Numbered from the stretch's first letter, positions 30,283 through 41,737 are shown. The stretch: DNA of 64,000 nucleotides from Bufo bufo (GCF_905171765.1 NC_053390.1:516422852-516486851); one strand, 5' to 3'. Notes: generated by a model from the letters alone, not told the origin. Translations and numbers: made by a program.

Positions 30283-31963
30283 TATGCAAAAATAAGAGGG
30301 GCACACCTGCATGTGAAAATCAGATGGAGCTACAGCCAATACGTTTAAAACAATTTATTAGCGTTCACAGAAAAATAAAATAAAATGAATACAATAAATA
30401 TAGGGTACCTCAATAATACATTCTTAAAATACAGATTAAAACATATATAACCACATGTAGGGATTCAAGTAATAGCCGGTAATATATCACTAGCAGCCAG
30501 TAGGGAATCGTGAGTATATAGTCTTTAATATAAATTCCAGTGCGCAAGATTGGGTGCGCTATATTTCTGCTGGTGATGAGTAATGACTAGCAATTGTAGC
30601 TAGTATGTTGCAATTTGTATAAAAGTCTCCTAATAAACTTGCAGGTTGTTACAGTATATCCAATACTGTGCAATATTAGCTTGCCGTGTGTAGCCACACT
30701 ACTTACTGTTTGAAGCGGTGGAGTGACCGATCACTCGTGCTCAGCGTGGCGTCCCACGTGTTGCAGCACAAGAGGTCTCAGTTCCGGTCCGCTCTCGATA
30801 TGTGAGCAGGGTACCGTGACCAGGAAAGAAACTGTCCGTTTTAGACGCCGGGGTCTAATTTCTCTGACCCACTAGAATCGTCGGCGTTGATTTGGTGTCT
30901 GTTGGTATAGACACAGAGGGACTTAGATTTCTTCCTGTCCGTTATAGAAAAAGCGCTTCAAATAACTCCAAAGGTTGCGCAGATGGTATGCTGCGGTTTC
31001 TTGCTGCGGTTTCTCGAGACTTGTGCACCAGACGCGTTTCGGAGTTGGCAGTGACTCCTTCCTCAGTGAGGAAGGAGGAACTGAGGAAGGAGTCACTGCC
31101 AACTCCGAAACGCGTCTGGTGCACAAGTCTCGAGAAACCGCAGCAAGAAACCGCAGCATACCATCTGCGCAACCTTTGGAGTTATTTGAAGTGCTTTTTC
31201 TATAACGGACAGGAAGAAATCTAAGTCCCTCTGTGTCTATACCAACAGACACCAAATCAACGCCGACGATTCTAGTGGGTTAGAGAAATTAGACCCCGGC
31301 GTCTAAAACGGACAGTTTCTTTCCTGGTCACGGTACCCTGCTCACATATCGAGAGCGGACCGGAACTGAGACCTCTTGTGCTGCAACACGTGGGACGCCA
31401 CGCTGAGCACGAGTGATCGGTCACTCCACCGCTTCAAACAGTAAGTAGTGTGGCTACACACGGCAAGCTAATATTGCACAGTATTGGATATACTGTAACA
31501 ACCTGCAAGTTTATTAGGAGACTTTTATACAAATTGCAACATACTAGCTACAATTGCTAGTCATTACTCATCACCAGCAGAAATATAGCGCACCCAATCT
31601 TGCGCACTGGAATTTATATTAAAGACTATATACTCACGATTCCCTACTGGCTGCTAGTGATATATTACCGGCTATTACTTGAATCCCTACATGTGGTTAT
31701 ATATGTTTTAATCTGTATTTTAAGAATGTATTATTAAGGGACCCTATATTTATTGTATTCATTTTATTTTATTTTTCTGTGAATGCTAATAAATAGTTTT
31801 AAACGTATTGGCTGTAGCTCCATCTGATTTTCACATGCAGGTGTGCCCCTCTTATTTTTGCATAGATAATTGACGTACCTTAGAAGATTGGGGATATCTT
31901 TCTTTTAGGGGGAGCACCCTTTCCGTATTATTTGGAGGGTGAGCCAATCCATCTGTATTTATA
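30283..31963. mobile_element. Palindromic non-coding retroposon with hammerhead-like core
   Basis: Near-perfect inverted arms 30283-31066 and 31081-31864 (784 bp each) around a 14-nt loop. A 99-bp tail is present only on the right (31865-31963). A 14-bp direct repeat TTTTCTCTCATAAC flanks it exactly (30269-30282 and 31964-31977). No coding capacity: frames of 110 codons appear on both strands only because the arms mirror each other. The layout (short arm, long arm plus 3' tail, 14-15 bp duplication) equals that of the Penelope pair at 1884-8144. I infer a non-autonomous relative mobilised in the same way. Confidence 0.8.
31081..31116 (+). ncRNA. Hammerhead-ribozyme-like core (mirrored on the other arm at 31031-31066)
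   Basis: CTGAGGA (31081-31087), one extra A, stem II GGAGT/ACTCC (5 perfect pairs), GAAA (31107-31110), then a two-pair helix III A-C/G-U with a CG-type loop and the GTC cleavage triplet ending at 31116. Very short helix III is typical of hammerheads in Penelope-like elements. The extra A before stem II and the absence of an obvious helix I partner upstream of 31081 make activity uncertain. Confidence 0.5.
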
Positions 31964-31977
31964 TTTTCTCTCATAAC

Positions 31978-32191
31978 ATTCTATCTTCTGCTTTCACTCT
32001 ATTAGATGAATGCTTCATGGAAACTATTTCCCAAACTAACCTTTACAAAATGTGGCTATTAACCTCTGGTAGTAGGAATGGGTAAAAGAGAGGTTTAGAA
32101 ATGGGTGAGTTTTCCGATTATAGAACTCATATTCTATGGATTGTTGCTCCAAATAAGGAGACTTACCATCTATAGTTAATATATTGTCAGT
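31978..32191. other. Short non-coding interval
   Basis: Nothing recognised between the palindrome and the LINE poly(A) end. Confidence 0.5.
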
Positions 32192-32219
32192 ATTTTTTTT
32201 TTTTCATTTTTTTTTTTAT

Positions 32220-32545
32220 TGAAAACACCTTTATTACAATCAATCGTTATACATACATACTTTAGTACTGTGACGCAGCCCCAGCCACGAGGCAGCACTT
32301 ACTTAAATTACTTACAGTCTTCTTTGCCAGGATGGCATTGTTATGTAAAGCAGAGGCTAACCTACACTATACATCACAATGCATGCTACACTAGCATACC
32401 TATTCAATCACAAAATCTTCCAACAAAGCATTTAGACAGTGATGAGGGGAGGGGGGTGGGTAGGAGGGGGTAGAGAGGGGAAATCACATGCCTTCAGCTT
32501 TATTGAGACAGGAACTAACGGGGGGAGAGGGGGAAGGAGAGGGGT
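32220..32545 (-). other. LINE 3' UTR
   Basis: Purine-rich on the minus strand's complement (GGGGGAGAGG-type runs). An AATAAA-type signal lies near 32216-32232, just before the A tail. Confidence 0.6.
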
Positions 32546-34320
32546 TTAGTCCTCTCCTTCGTCGTCGACGTCCAAGATGTTGTAATCCCGCAGCAGACTA
32601 TGGATTAGTCTGCGGCAGTCCAGGACAGACATGTTCTCCCTCCTGTGAATAAGTCGGTTCCTGGCAAGCCATATAGCATCCTTAAAACAGTTCATAAAGG
32701 CGCCAGGCCTTCTGGATGGCCTCAACAGTATGATTCCCAGGAAATAGTCCGTACAACACCGAAGTGTATTGCAGGCTGTTCCTGGGCACAGAGCCTGTGA
32801 GTTAATTTTCCAGGGCATCCAACAGGCCCTCCCAAAACAGGTGGTATGATGTTTCCTCCACGAAAAGGTACCTGGGGCAGTACCGGGTTTTGCACAGGTT
32901 GCGGGCGTGCATGAATGACCGAATTGGCAGTCTTCCCTGAATGGCCATCCATGACAAGTCCTTGTGCCCGTTGATTAACCTGTCTGACGACACATTAGTC
33001 CAAACTGTCTCTACGGTGTCATCATTGATCCCTTGAATTGACTCCACTGCATCCTTTGCTCTGATGAGCTTGTGGATAGTCTTTGGTTTCCACAAGTCGG
33101 GCTTGAGGCCCTCCAGTTGGTGTTCCCTCACGAACTTGACAACAACTCCGTAATACCAGGGAGCGTGTCAGTTGTAAGTGATGGAGCTGTCCCACTTGTC
33201 CCAGCCCATATCTCTCCAGAGGGGCAGGAGGAAAAAGTGAGACATAGCCTTGCTCGCAGAGCCGCTAGCTGTTCTCAGAGTCCAACGAGCGCTGTCACAA
33301 ACAAAGGCTATCCACAGAAAGGTGGGCAGGTCCGGATTGCCTTTTCCGCCATTGCGGGGCTCTTTTTGCATGATGGCTCGATTCACTCTGTCGATCTTGG
33401 ATCCCCAAACAAAACAAAACACTGTCCTGGTGAGGGTCCTGGAAATGGTGGCATGAGGGGGCCATGCCTGTGCGGCGTACTGTAGCATAGGCAGAACTTC
33501 GTTATGCAGGATGAGTGCTTTGCCCTCAATCCTGAGTTGTCTGAGGCTCCACAGTCCAATTCTTAGGTTGAATTTGGCCAATCGTTCTTCCCAAGACTGC
33601 GTCTTCCTTCCCGAACCAGACTCCCAAGATCTTGATGAAGTCCGATTTGATGGTAAATGGGAAGGGGGCAGAAGAAGCCAGTTGCCAGTCCCTGAAGAGC
33701 ATGGCTTCCGACTTCCCGCAGTTGACTTTGGCCCCTGAAGCTTGTCCAAACTCCTCGCAGGTCTGGACAAGTGCAGTCACCGAACACTGATCAGCACAGA
33801 AGACGGTCACGTCGTCCATGTACAGTGAGCATTTGACCTCGTAGTGTCCAGATCCTGGTGCGGTGGTCCCTCTGATCTCTCCATTCTGCCGGATAGACTC
33901 TGTGAAGACTTCTATAACACAAACAGAAAGGAGAGGTGAAAGAGGGCAGCCTTGTCTGACCCCAGAGAGAACAGGAAAGGGGTCAGTCTTCCAGCCGTTC
34001 ACCAGCGCCGTGCTGCAAATATCAAGGTACATCAGGTTAACAAACAAACAGAACCTCCTGCCCAGACCCAACTTGCGCAAAGCCTTGCCCATGAATTCAT
34101 GATACACTCGGTCAAAGGCCTTCTCCTGATCAAGGCTGACCAGGGCCGCTTGTACACGGCTGTCTTTGATGTATTGTACCGTGTCTCTCAGGAGAGCAAG
34201 GCTGTCTAGGATCCTGCGGCCAGGAATGCCGCAGGTCTGATCCGGATGGATGATTCTGCCGATGACAACCTTCAGTCTACGTTCAGGAGAGATATGGGAT
34301 ACCAGTTTTTCAAGTCACAT
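32546..34320 (-). pseudogene. LINE ORF2, reverse transcriptase and C-terminal domain
   Basis: RT motifs on the minus strand are SGVRQGCPLSPLLSVCVIEV (33960-34020) and YMDDVTVF (about 33805-33830) with the catalytic Asp pair. A C-terminal domain follows with LPMLQYAAQAWPP, WMAIQGRLPIRSFMH, CPRYLFVEETSYHLFWE and NCFKDAIWLARNRLIHRRENMSV, ending DVDDEGED plus stop at 32546. These are Tx1/L1-type features. It is split over several frames (33526-34107, 33168-33770, 32802-33131, 32546-32818), so at least three frameshifts. The RT N-terminal fingers are missing upstream of about 34320. Confidence 0.87.
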
Positions 34321-34496
34321 CTGTCCCCCGTCCGCTTATACAAGATCGTGATCATTCCTTCCCTCAGCGTTAAAACGGTGCGTGTGAGAAATTAGTCCAA
34401 GTGGCACTGCATCTACTTTCCTCTGCCTTTTTAATGCTGGCATTTGTCACTTGTTGCAGATGGTGTATATACTCAAGCAATAGAAATAGTGACATG

Positions 34497-35104
34497 TTAA
34501 AGTTTGCAGGCATTGAAATCGCACTGGACCTGAATGGCTCTGTGATCGGAGAAGAAGCAAGGGATCATAGAGTGTCTACACCACCTGACTGCCCAAGAGG
34601 TAAACACAAAGTCTATCCGAGAACAGAGTGAGTCATCGGGTCGGCTCCACACATAATTAATGGAGCCTTTCCCCATGGAGCCCAAAACGTCCTGCAAGGT
34701 CGCTTCGGTTAGCATCTCAATAAGCAGTTTGGAAGTGACATCTAATTGCTCCAAGTGTTGGAGCTGCGTTCGTCCTCCTCGATCGGGCAGTTGAAGTCCC
34801 CGGCCATGACTACAGCCCTAGTGTTAGCGGGCTGCAGTCATAGGGTCTGGAAAAGCTCCAGTCGCTCACCCTTGTCAGGGGAAGCATACACATTGATGAG
34901 CCTAACTGGCTCTCCCACCAAGGAATCATCTACGACAAATAGCCTGCCGCAGACGAGCTCCTGGATGGAGTCAAGTGTACAAGTGCTTCCCCTGAGGACG
35001 GCCACCCCGGCCAACTTACAGTCACCACCACCAGACCAGTAGGATGGGCCATGGGACCACCACCTGGTCAGATGGTTGTGAGACCTAGAGGGGGCAAAGC
35101 ACAC
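34497..35104 (-). pseudogene. LINE ORF2, APE-type endonuclease remnant
   Basis: Minus-strand reading gives GVAVLRGS, VRLINVYASPDKGERLELF, then in another frame MAGDFNCPI, and finally SRIDFVFTSWAV and FFSDHRAIQV (the SDH box). This is the order of an exonuclease-endonuclease-phosphatase domain, which nicks target DNA. The first catalytic segment is absent. Stops and shifts break the frame around 34740-34840. Confidence 0.82.
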
Positions 35105-35630
35105 GCCTCGTCGGCGGACGCCTGTTCCTCCACCTGCTGCTCCATTTCTTCTTCTTTGTCGGGCAGGTGGGCTTCCACCACCTCGACCATGTTTTTCGTG
35201 GAGTGGTCAGCAACGGTCTGTCCCTCTCCTTTCTCTTCCCCTTTCTTGGTTGGACACCTGGGGACAATAGAGCGGGATATTCCTCCTCGTAGGAGACTGC
35301 AGCAGCTGAAGGAGCAGTTAGTGCTGCTGCAGTGGTGGCAATGGGGCGGGTTGGGCTGTGGGCACAGTGAGGTGCCACTGAAGTTACGATGGGCAGATGG
35401 ATTTGGACTGCCTCAGTGGTGGTGATAACAGGGAGGGGGTTGGGTTGGAAAAGGTGACACGGGGGCGTGGTCAAGGGCAGACGTCTGCTTACCCTCCTTC
35501 CTAGGTGGTTTCATCTTGGGTTTGGTCACCGCCATCGTTGAGGCTTGGGTGGTGTTCCCGCTGGTCGGAGCTATGGCTGCAACGGCTGCCCAGGTGTGTT
35601 CCCTCCTCGGGCAGTCCTTGTAGACATGGG
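35085..35630 (-). pseudogene. LINE ORF1, C-terminal part
   Basis: Continues ORF1 beyond the insert at 35640-36312. HVYKDCP (about 35610-35630) appears to be the second half of the zinc knuckle, followed by a Pro/Thr/Ser-rich acidic-basic tail (PAVSYEEEYP-like, RKGKRKERDRP) ending at 35085. Frames are broken. Confidence 0.55.
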
Positions 35631-35639
35631 AGGCCAGAC

Positions 35640-36312
35640 TGCACAGATTATTTTAGAGTAGGACCCACTCGTAGAGGCAACCATGGCGTGGTGAGTGGGC
35701 TTATGCCTTTTGATCAAAATGTACACTAATGCCTCATTTAGCATGCAGCACAGGAGGCGGTACACATGTGCTATTCAGCTCTGTTTTTTGCAAAAGTTGC
35801 AGCGATGAGATCAAAGCATAGCAGCTGGATGTGCGATTCATTTATTTTCTTTTCTTTTTTATATATACATAGAGATTCTGTCCCTGGATCAGCACTCCTT
35901 CCATTCGGCCAGGTGATTTTAATTAGCAAGGTATTTTGCAGGAGGGGTTAAATTAACCTACCATGCTCTCAGTTGGAGTTCCTGAGAGCTTCAGGTAAGG
36001 TGAGCTTTCACAATTGTTCACATGGTGCGGTGCTGCAAGGGGGCCACTGTGCGGTTTTTCTGGCGGGTTGGTGGGGCCCAGTGCTAGGTATGGCATAGTC
36101 AGGCAGCAGGGATGCTGTTTGGCTGCTGGGTCCCGCCGCCTGCCGGATTGGCGCCACAGCGTTAGTGGTCGCCGTGCAGCGCCGCGCCAATTTTAGAGTA
36201 GGACCCACTCGTAGAGGCAACCTTGGCGTGGTGAGTGGGCTTATACCTTTTGATCAAAATGTACACTAATGCCTCATTTAGCATGTAGCATATGAGGCAG
36301 TACACATGGTGG
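35640..36312. mobile_element. Insert with 120-bp direct repeats inside LINE ORF1
   Basis: About 120 bp (ATTTTAGAGTAGGACCCACT through TGATCAAAATGTACACTAAT to GTACACATG) occurs at about 35650-35775 and again at 36190-36312, flanking a roughly 415-bp middle part. It separates the two halves of the ORF1 zinc knuckle. The short GTA(C/G)ACATGG at both junctions may be a target duplication. The layout resembles a small terminal-repeat element; the family is not recognised. Confidence 0.55.
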
Positions 36313-36857
36313 CCCTTCTTGCTGCATTTCCTGCATACCTGAAGCATATCGGGGTAGTAGATGAGGGCCGTAGAGTTGCCCAAGGAGAATTACTGTGGCA
36401 GGTTCTGTATGCCATCTGGGTCTGAAGGGTCTTTGTTGAGGAAGACGATGACTGACCACTTGCCGGTCCAGAAGCCGTTTCCGTCCAAGATGTGGGTGGG
36501 ATCCCTCACCATGATGCAGAATCGCTTCAGGAAGGTGACGATGTCCTTGCCTGGGAAGTGTGGATTCCGCATAGAGATGATCACTCACCTTTCTTCCCTC
36601 TGTACGGGGCAGCTGCCCACAAAGCACCTGAAAGGGGATTCTGGTCTCGCTGCTTTGACTATCTCCCAGTACCTTTTGCACATGGCCACAGAGGCAAAAG
36701 CGATCCAGAACATCCCTGCGAAGAACAAATGGATGCTCACCACTTCTGGCTTTGCGAATCCCTGATCCAGGAAAATCTTTTTGCCAAACACGTCCGGGCT
36801 CATGTCCGGCACTCTCCCGTCCACTTCATTCAGCTTCAGGACGACGGTCTGCCTCAT
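36313..36857 (-). pseudogene. LINE ORF1, central part (RNA-binding and zinc knuckle)
   Basis: Reads MRQTVVLKLNEVDGRVPDMS, SIHLFFAGMFWIAF, then VIISMRNPHFPGKDIVTFLK, GFWTGKWSVIVFL, and VCRKCSKKGHH, a CCHC knuckle. The organisation matches Tx1 ORF1 proteins, which are related to vertebrate ZCCHC3. Small frameshifts near 36585 and 36390 break it. The N-terminal part continues across the gypsy element at 40218-40660. Confidence 0.8.
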
Positions 36858-36862
36858 CCATG

Positions 36863-37273
36863 TGTCACTGCCTGCCCTGTGAGAGATCTGAGAAGATCGG
36901 ATAGACTTGCAGCACGTGAGTCTATTTGACAGGTCTTTCTGTTTTTCCTTTCTGTTTGTTGTTGTGGGCTGGATCCCACCTCTCCACAGGTTCTGCTCGT
37001 TAGCTGGTTAAGAGGCTCTATTTAAGTCCGCCTCTTACTGCTGACTTTGCAGTTGATATTTTCCTTCTGGAGTTCTTTATGGTTGTTTGTGGATCCTCTA
37101 CTTCCCGCTCGTCTCAAGCTAAGTCCTTCTGTTTTCTCTTTTGTGCATGTGTTGCTGCTAGGTCTCAGGGAGCCGATGGTCCCTTCATGGTGGAAGGTAC
37201 CGGCTGTCTTATTCCCTTCTCCCTAAGTTAGGGTTTGCTACAGTGTCAGCAGGGATTAGGTTCCAGCATATGA
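36863..37273 (+). repeat. Left LTR of gypsy element (3'-truncated)
   Basis: Aligns with 39647 to about 40060 and stops at CATATGAGT. The last roughly 155 bp of the LTR and the PBS are absent. Confidence 0.85.
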
Positions 37274-37690
37274 GTGCTAGCACTTTTCAGACCCTGTTTA
37301 CACACCACGGGCAGTTAAGTGGTAGGACCCCATGCATGCTGAGACACCGTGATGTGGTGCATGAGGGGCTCCGATACTTTCCTGACTGGAAGATATTGGC
37401 AAAGTTCTCAGCTTTTAACATCGGCATAGGGACTTAGCTAGTATTGTCAGCTGTGTATCATTTTGGTGCATTTTTTTCAGTGATTTGTGTATATATATAT
37501 TTTTTTTATCTGCACAATGCATCATTTTGTGTAAGATGTCTTTGTGGTGCATGCGGTCCGCCCCGGCATCCTCCATTGTACGCATTTTTTTGCTGGGGAT
37601 TGCCGTTATATGCGGACCGCATGCGGAGTAATTGCTCTACCGGTTATAGACACCCTACAGTGTCTGGGTTTGGAGCATTTCCACCCGTTT
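37274..37690. other. Unidentified sequence within the gypsy element
   Basis: Replaces gag to mid-RT. It contains a TATATATA stretch and an inverted pair GCATGCGGTCCGC / GCGGACCGCATGC (37550-37565 and 37612-37626). It probably belongs to another repeat, not recognised. Confidence 0.45.
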
Positions 37691-37699
37691 AGGCCACTT

Positions 37700-39646
37700 T
37701 TTTCAGTGAGTTTTTTGTTTACTAATTACTACAGAAAGTTTATCCTGAATTATTCTACTGTTGTCAAGCCTTTGACCGATTTGACCAAGGAAGGTGTGGA
37801 TTTCTCAGTCTGGTCTGAAGAGGCATTACATGCTTTTTCTGCTCCCATTCTGGTGCAACTTGATGTGTCTCAGCCTTTCATTGTGGAGGTTGACGCGTCA
37901 GAAGTGGGAGTCAGAGCAGTTTTGTCGCAGGGTCCTTCTCCTGGCAAATGGCACCCTTGTGCTTTTATTTCCAAAAAAACTCTCTTCTGCCAAAAGAAAT
38001 TATGATGTTGGTAATAGAGAGTTTCTGGCCATTAAATTGGCCTTTGAAGAATGGCGTCATTGGTTAGAAGGAGCGATTTATCCCATTACGGTAATTATTG
38101 ATCATAAGAATCTGGCTTACCTGCAATTGGCAAAGAGTCTGAACCCAAGGCAGGCCAGATGGTCATTGTTTTTTACCAGATTTAATTTTGTGGTCACTTA
38201 TGGCCCTGGGCCCAAAAACGTCAAGGCGGATGCTTTGTCGCGTAGCTTTCCTGGGGAAGGGGGACATTCGCAGGATCCTGCTTCGATTTTGGCTGATGGG
38301 GTGGTGGTTTTCGCCCTTTATCCCGAACTTAAGGCAGAGGTGTTGGAAGCTCAAGGTGAGGCACCAGATTCCTGTCCTCCAGGGAGGTTGTTTGTTCCTT
38401 ATGGGCTTCGGCACAAAGTGTTCAAGGAACATCACAATACTGTTCTTGCGGGACACCCTGGGAGCAGATCTACTGTGGATCTTATTTCCTGGAGATTCTG
38501 GTAAAGGTGTGGAGGGTTATGTGGCAGCCTGTGAGAACTGTGCACGTGCCAAGGTGACTCATACTCCGCCTTCGGGATCTCTTCTTCCTTTGGCCATCCA
38601 ATCCCGTCCCTAGACGCATTTGTCCATGGACTTCATCACTAATTTGCCTAGTTCCTCTGGGGAGACTGTGATTTTGGAGGTGGTGGACCGCTTCAGTAAG
38701 ATGGCGCACTTTATACCATTATCAGGTTTGCCCAATGCCAAAACTCTCGCTCAAGTGTTTATTGATAATATCGTGACATTACACAGCATTCCCTCTGATG
38801 TGGTGTCTGATAGGGGGACGCAATTTGTTTCCAGGTTCTGGAGAGCATTCTGTACTCGTCTGGGAGTTCAGTTGTCCTTCTCTTCGGCTTTCCACCCTCA
38901 GTTGAACTGAGAAACTGAGCGCACTAACCAGAATCTGGAAACTTATTTTAGGTGTTTTGTCTCTGAGAATCAGGAAGAGTGGTCTTCATTTTTGTCTTTG
39001 GCTGAGTTTGCCCTAAATAAACGTAGACAGGAATCCACTGATAAGTCACCCTCAGTTTTGGCCCTTTTCTGGGACTGAGTCCTCTGGTATACCTGAAGAG
39101 GAAAGATTCTCTTCCTCATTGTCATCTATCTGGCGGAAGATTCAAATCAATTTGAAAAAAATGGGCAAAAGATATAAACGTATCCGGACCTGTGTGTCGG
39201 TGATTTGGTGTGGTTGTCCACTAAGAACATTAAGTTGAAGATACCCTCTTGGAAGTTGGGCCCAAAATGTATTTGTCATTATAAGATCTCTACCATTATT
39301 AATCTGGTTACATTTCGTCTCGAACTTCCGCAGGCTTGGAAGATCCATAATGTGTTTCACAGGTCTTGAAAAACTATGTGGAACCTGTTGAACCATCTTC
39401 CTTGCCACCTCCTCCTGTCTTGGTAGATGGTAATCTGGAGTTTCAGATCTCCAGAATAATTAACACGCGTATTCTTCGTGGTTCCCTTCAGTACCTCGTA
39501 CATTGGAAGTCTTACAGGCAAGAAGAGAGAATGTGGGTTCCGGTGACTGATGTCAATGCTAGTCGCCTTCTGAAGGCTTTTTACAGGGCTCATCTGGATA
39601 AGGTCGGCCCTGGGTGCCTGGAGGTCACCCGTAGAAGGGGGGGTAC
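37700..39646 (+). pseudogene. Gypsy pol remnant: RT end, RNase H, integrase, chromodomain
   Basis: Plus strand in several frames. It starts with the RT thumb ([20 protein letters not shown]), then RNase H ([44 protein letters not shown]). Integrase follows with a zinc-binding region ([21 protein letters not shown]), MDFITNLP with the first catalytic Asp, SDRGTQFVS with the second, and SAFHPQLN. A chromodomain-like tail follows (FQISRIINTRILRGSLQYLVHWKSY read in part) ending near the purine tract. Frameshifts at about 37985 and 38500, and stops near 38613, 38910 and 39080, make it inactive. Confidence 0.9.
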
Positions 39647-40217
39647 TGTTACCGCCTGCCATGTGAGAGATCTGAGAAGATCGGATAGACTTGCAGCACG
39701 TGAGTCTATCTGACAGGTCTTTCTGTTTTTCCTTTCTGTTTGTTGTTGTGGGCTGGATCCCACCACTCTACAGGTTCTGCTCGATAGCTGGTTAAGAGGC
39801 TTTATTTAAGTCTGCCTCTTACTGCTGACTTTGCGGTTATTTTCCTTCTGGAGTTCTTTACTGGTTGTTTGTGTATCCTCTACTTCGCGCTCGTCTCAAG
39901 CTAAGTCCTCCTTTTTTCTCCTTTGCGTGTGTGTTGCTGCTAGGTCTCAGGGAGATGATAATCCCTTCACAGTGGAAGGTACCAGCTGTCTCATTCCCCT
40001 CTCCCTAAGTTAGGGTTTGCTACAGTGTCAGCAAGGCTTAGGTTCTAGCATATGAGTTCGTTCACCATCAGGACTTGCTCATACTGTCAGCAGTCAGGGA
40101 GAGGCTCAGGGATTGTTAGGAGGTTACCATTCCCTCCTCCCTAGCTTTGGGGCCTAGTCTGTTTAATTGTTGTTGTTTGTTTACTTGGTGTTCCTCTTAT
40201 GCCCACTTGCCGTGACA
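39647..40217 (+). repeat. Right LTR of gypsy element
   Basis: 571 bp, TGTTACCGCC to CCGTGACA, with a TATTTAAG promoter-like motif near 39805. Confidence 0.88.
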
Positions 40218-40660
40218 CCATGGCTCCATGGGTGGGGACCCTGGGCTGGGCTTCTTGCCTTCCTGTTGCTTCGGGGGAACGGGTGCCGCCAGGTCAGTAG
40301 CCGATGAAGTGGAGGCTGAGGGGTCCTGGTGGGTTTCTGAATGGATTTCCTTGGTTGTCTGGAATTCTTCTTGTTAGTCTTGGTCGGCTTGAAGGTTGAG
40401 GCCATGGCTTCTTCCTTCTTGCCTTCTTCCTGGAGAATCTTTACAAAGCATCCCAAGTGGGGGGAGATATGCAAATCTTCTCGTTCTTGCAGGGCAGAGT
40501 CCTTCCGGGGAAGGTCTTTGCCGAGCTTCTTTTCCTTGCCTGGGTTCCCCGAAGTCAAAGACCTTCAGGACGGAGTCTTCAGTCCTTGTCGTCGGGGTTC
40601 TTTGTCGAGTCTTCGCAAAGATCTTCTCCTTGATTGCAGTCGGAGAAAATCTTCCATTCG
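40218..40660 (-). pseudogene. LINE ORF1, N-terminal part
   Basis: Basic, Lys/Pro-rich sequence (STFKPTKTNKKNSRQPRKS) in shifted frames, upstream of the gypsy insertion in the LINE's orientation. A plausible start Met lies near 40657. It is low-complexity and typical of Tx1 ORF1 N-termini. Confidence 0.5.
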
Positions 40661-40723
40661 TCGTTGTCTTCAGCTGTAGAGATCCAAGTAAGCACTGTCT
40701 AACGTCATACACCAAGACTATTA

Positions 40724-41571
40724 CCGTATTTTTCGCCCTATAAGACGCACCTGCCCATAAGACGCACCTGGGTTTTTGAGGAGGAAAATAAGAAAAAATA
40801 ATAATTTGAACCAAAAGGTGTGCTTTTGGTGGGTTTTGAACTTCCGTAAGGATGGTCTGTGGATGACACTATTATGGGGAATCTGTGGATGGCACTGTTA
40901 TGGGGGCATATGTGGATGGCACTGTTATGGGGGCATATGTGGATGGCACTGTTATGGGGGATCATTGTGGGGGCATCTGTGGATGGCACTGTTATGGGGG
41001 CATCTGTGGATGACACATATATAGCATCTTATGTGTCATCCACAGATCCCCCATAACAGTATCCCTGTGTAGTGAATAGGGGCCGGCATCTGTTTCTGTA
41101 ATGGCACTGTACTACTTACAACTAACTTCTTGGCAGTCAGGAGGCCGGGCGGGCGGGTGCTCATAGCGTAGCTCACTGCGCCTGCGCCGCCTGCTTCATT
41201 CATAAAGTTGGTGGCACAGGCGCAGTGAGCGTAGTGAGCTATGCTACGAGCGCCCGCCCGGCCTCCTGACTGCCAAGAAGTTAGTTGCAAGTAGTACAGC
41301 GCTGGATTTAAGATGATTGGAATACTTTAAACAGTAGCCACAAGTTAGATATGATTACCGTATACTACAGAGAGCGGGGCCCAGTGTAGTAGAATACAGT
41401 GACTGCACCGGTCCCTGCTGCCATTACAGAAACAGATGCCGGCCCACAGCCCCTCCTCCCTCTCAGCATATTCACCGGACAGTCGCAGCATTTGCCCCAT
41501 AAGACGCACTGCTATTTTTCCCCCACTTTTGGGGGGGGGGGGGAGTGCATCTTATAGGGCGAAAAATACGG
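40724..41571. mobile_element. 848-bp non-autonomous TIR element with internal hairpin
   Basis: Termini CCGTATTTTTCGCCCTATAA and inverse, flanked by TA. It contains a roughly 37-bp minisatellite of GGCATCTGTGGATGGCACTG type (40855-41015) and a long hairpin with GCCGGGCGGGCG-rich arms (about 41118-41290). A run of 13 G lies near 41531. Architecture and length parallel 19331-20175. It is inserted in the LINE 5' UTR. Confidence 0.78.
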
Positions 41572-41737
41572 TAAGCTACAGGCCAAAAGGAGGTCAGAGA
41601 CCAGAACACTCTTGTTCCTAAGGGAATAGCCCTACACCCAATAGCAGCAGTGAGCTTAAGCTGAATTTATTCAACGATGCTCAAAGGCAGAGTGCAAGGG
41701 GGTACCCAAAGGACCTGGGCCGGCAAGTCAAGGCAGA

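Larger units (their letters stand above)
36863..40217 (+). mobile_element. Ty3/gypsy chromovirus, internally deleted
   Basis: LTRs TGT(T/C)AC(C/T)GCCTGCC…CCGTGACA at 36863 to about 37273 (truncated) and 39647-40217. An exact 5-bp duplication CCATG flanks it (36858-36862 and 40218-40222), restoring the LINE ORF1 reading. A purine tract lies before the right LTR. Gag, protease and most of RT are gone; the left LTR joins foreign sequence at about 37274. Confidence 0.92.

Noticed and set aside
30892..31255. Two 110-codon frames on opposite strands with almost the same protein
   Set aside because: They are mirror images produced by the palindrome arms. There is no known domain and no independent evidence of coding.
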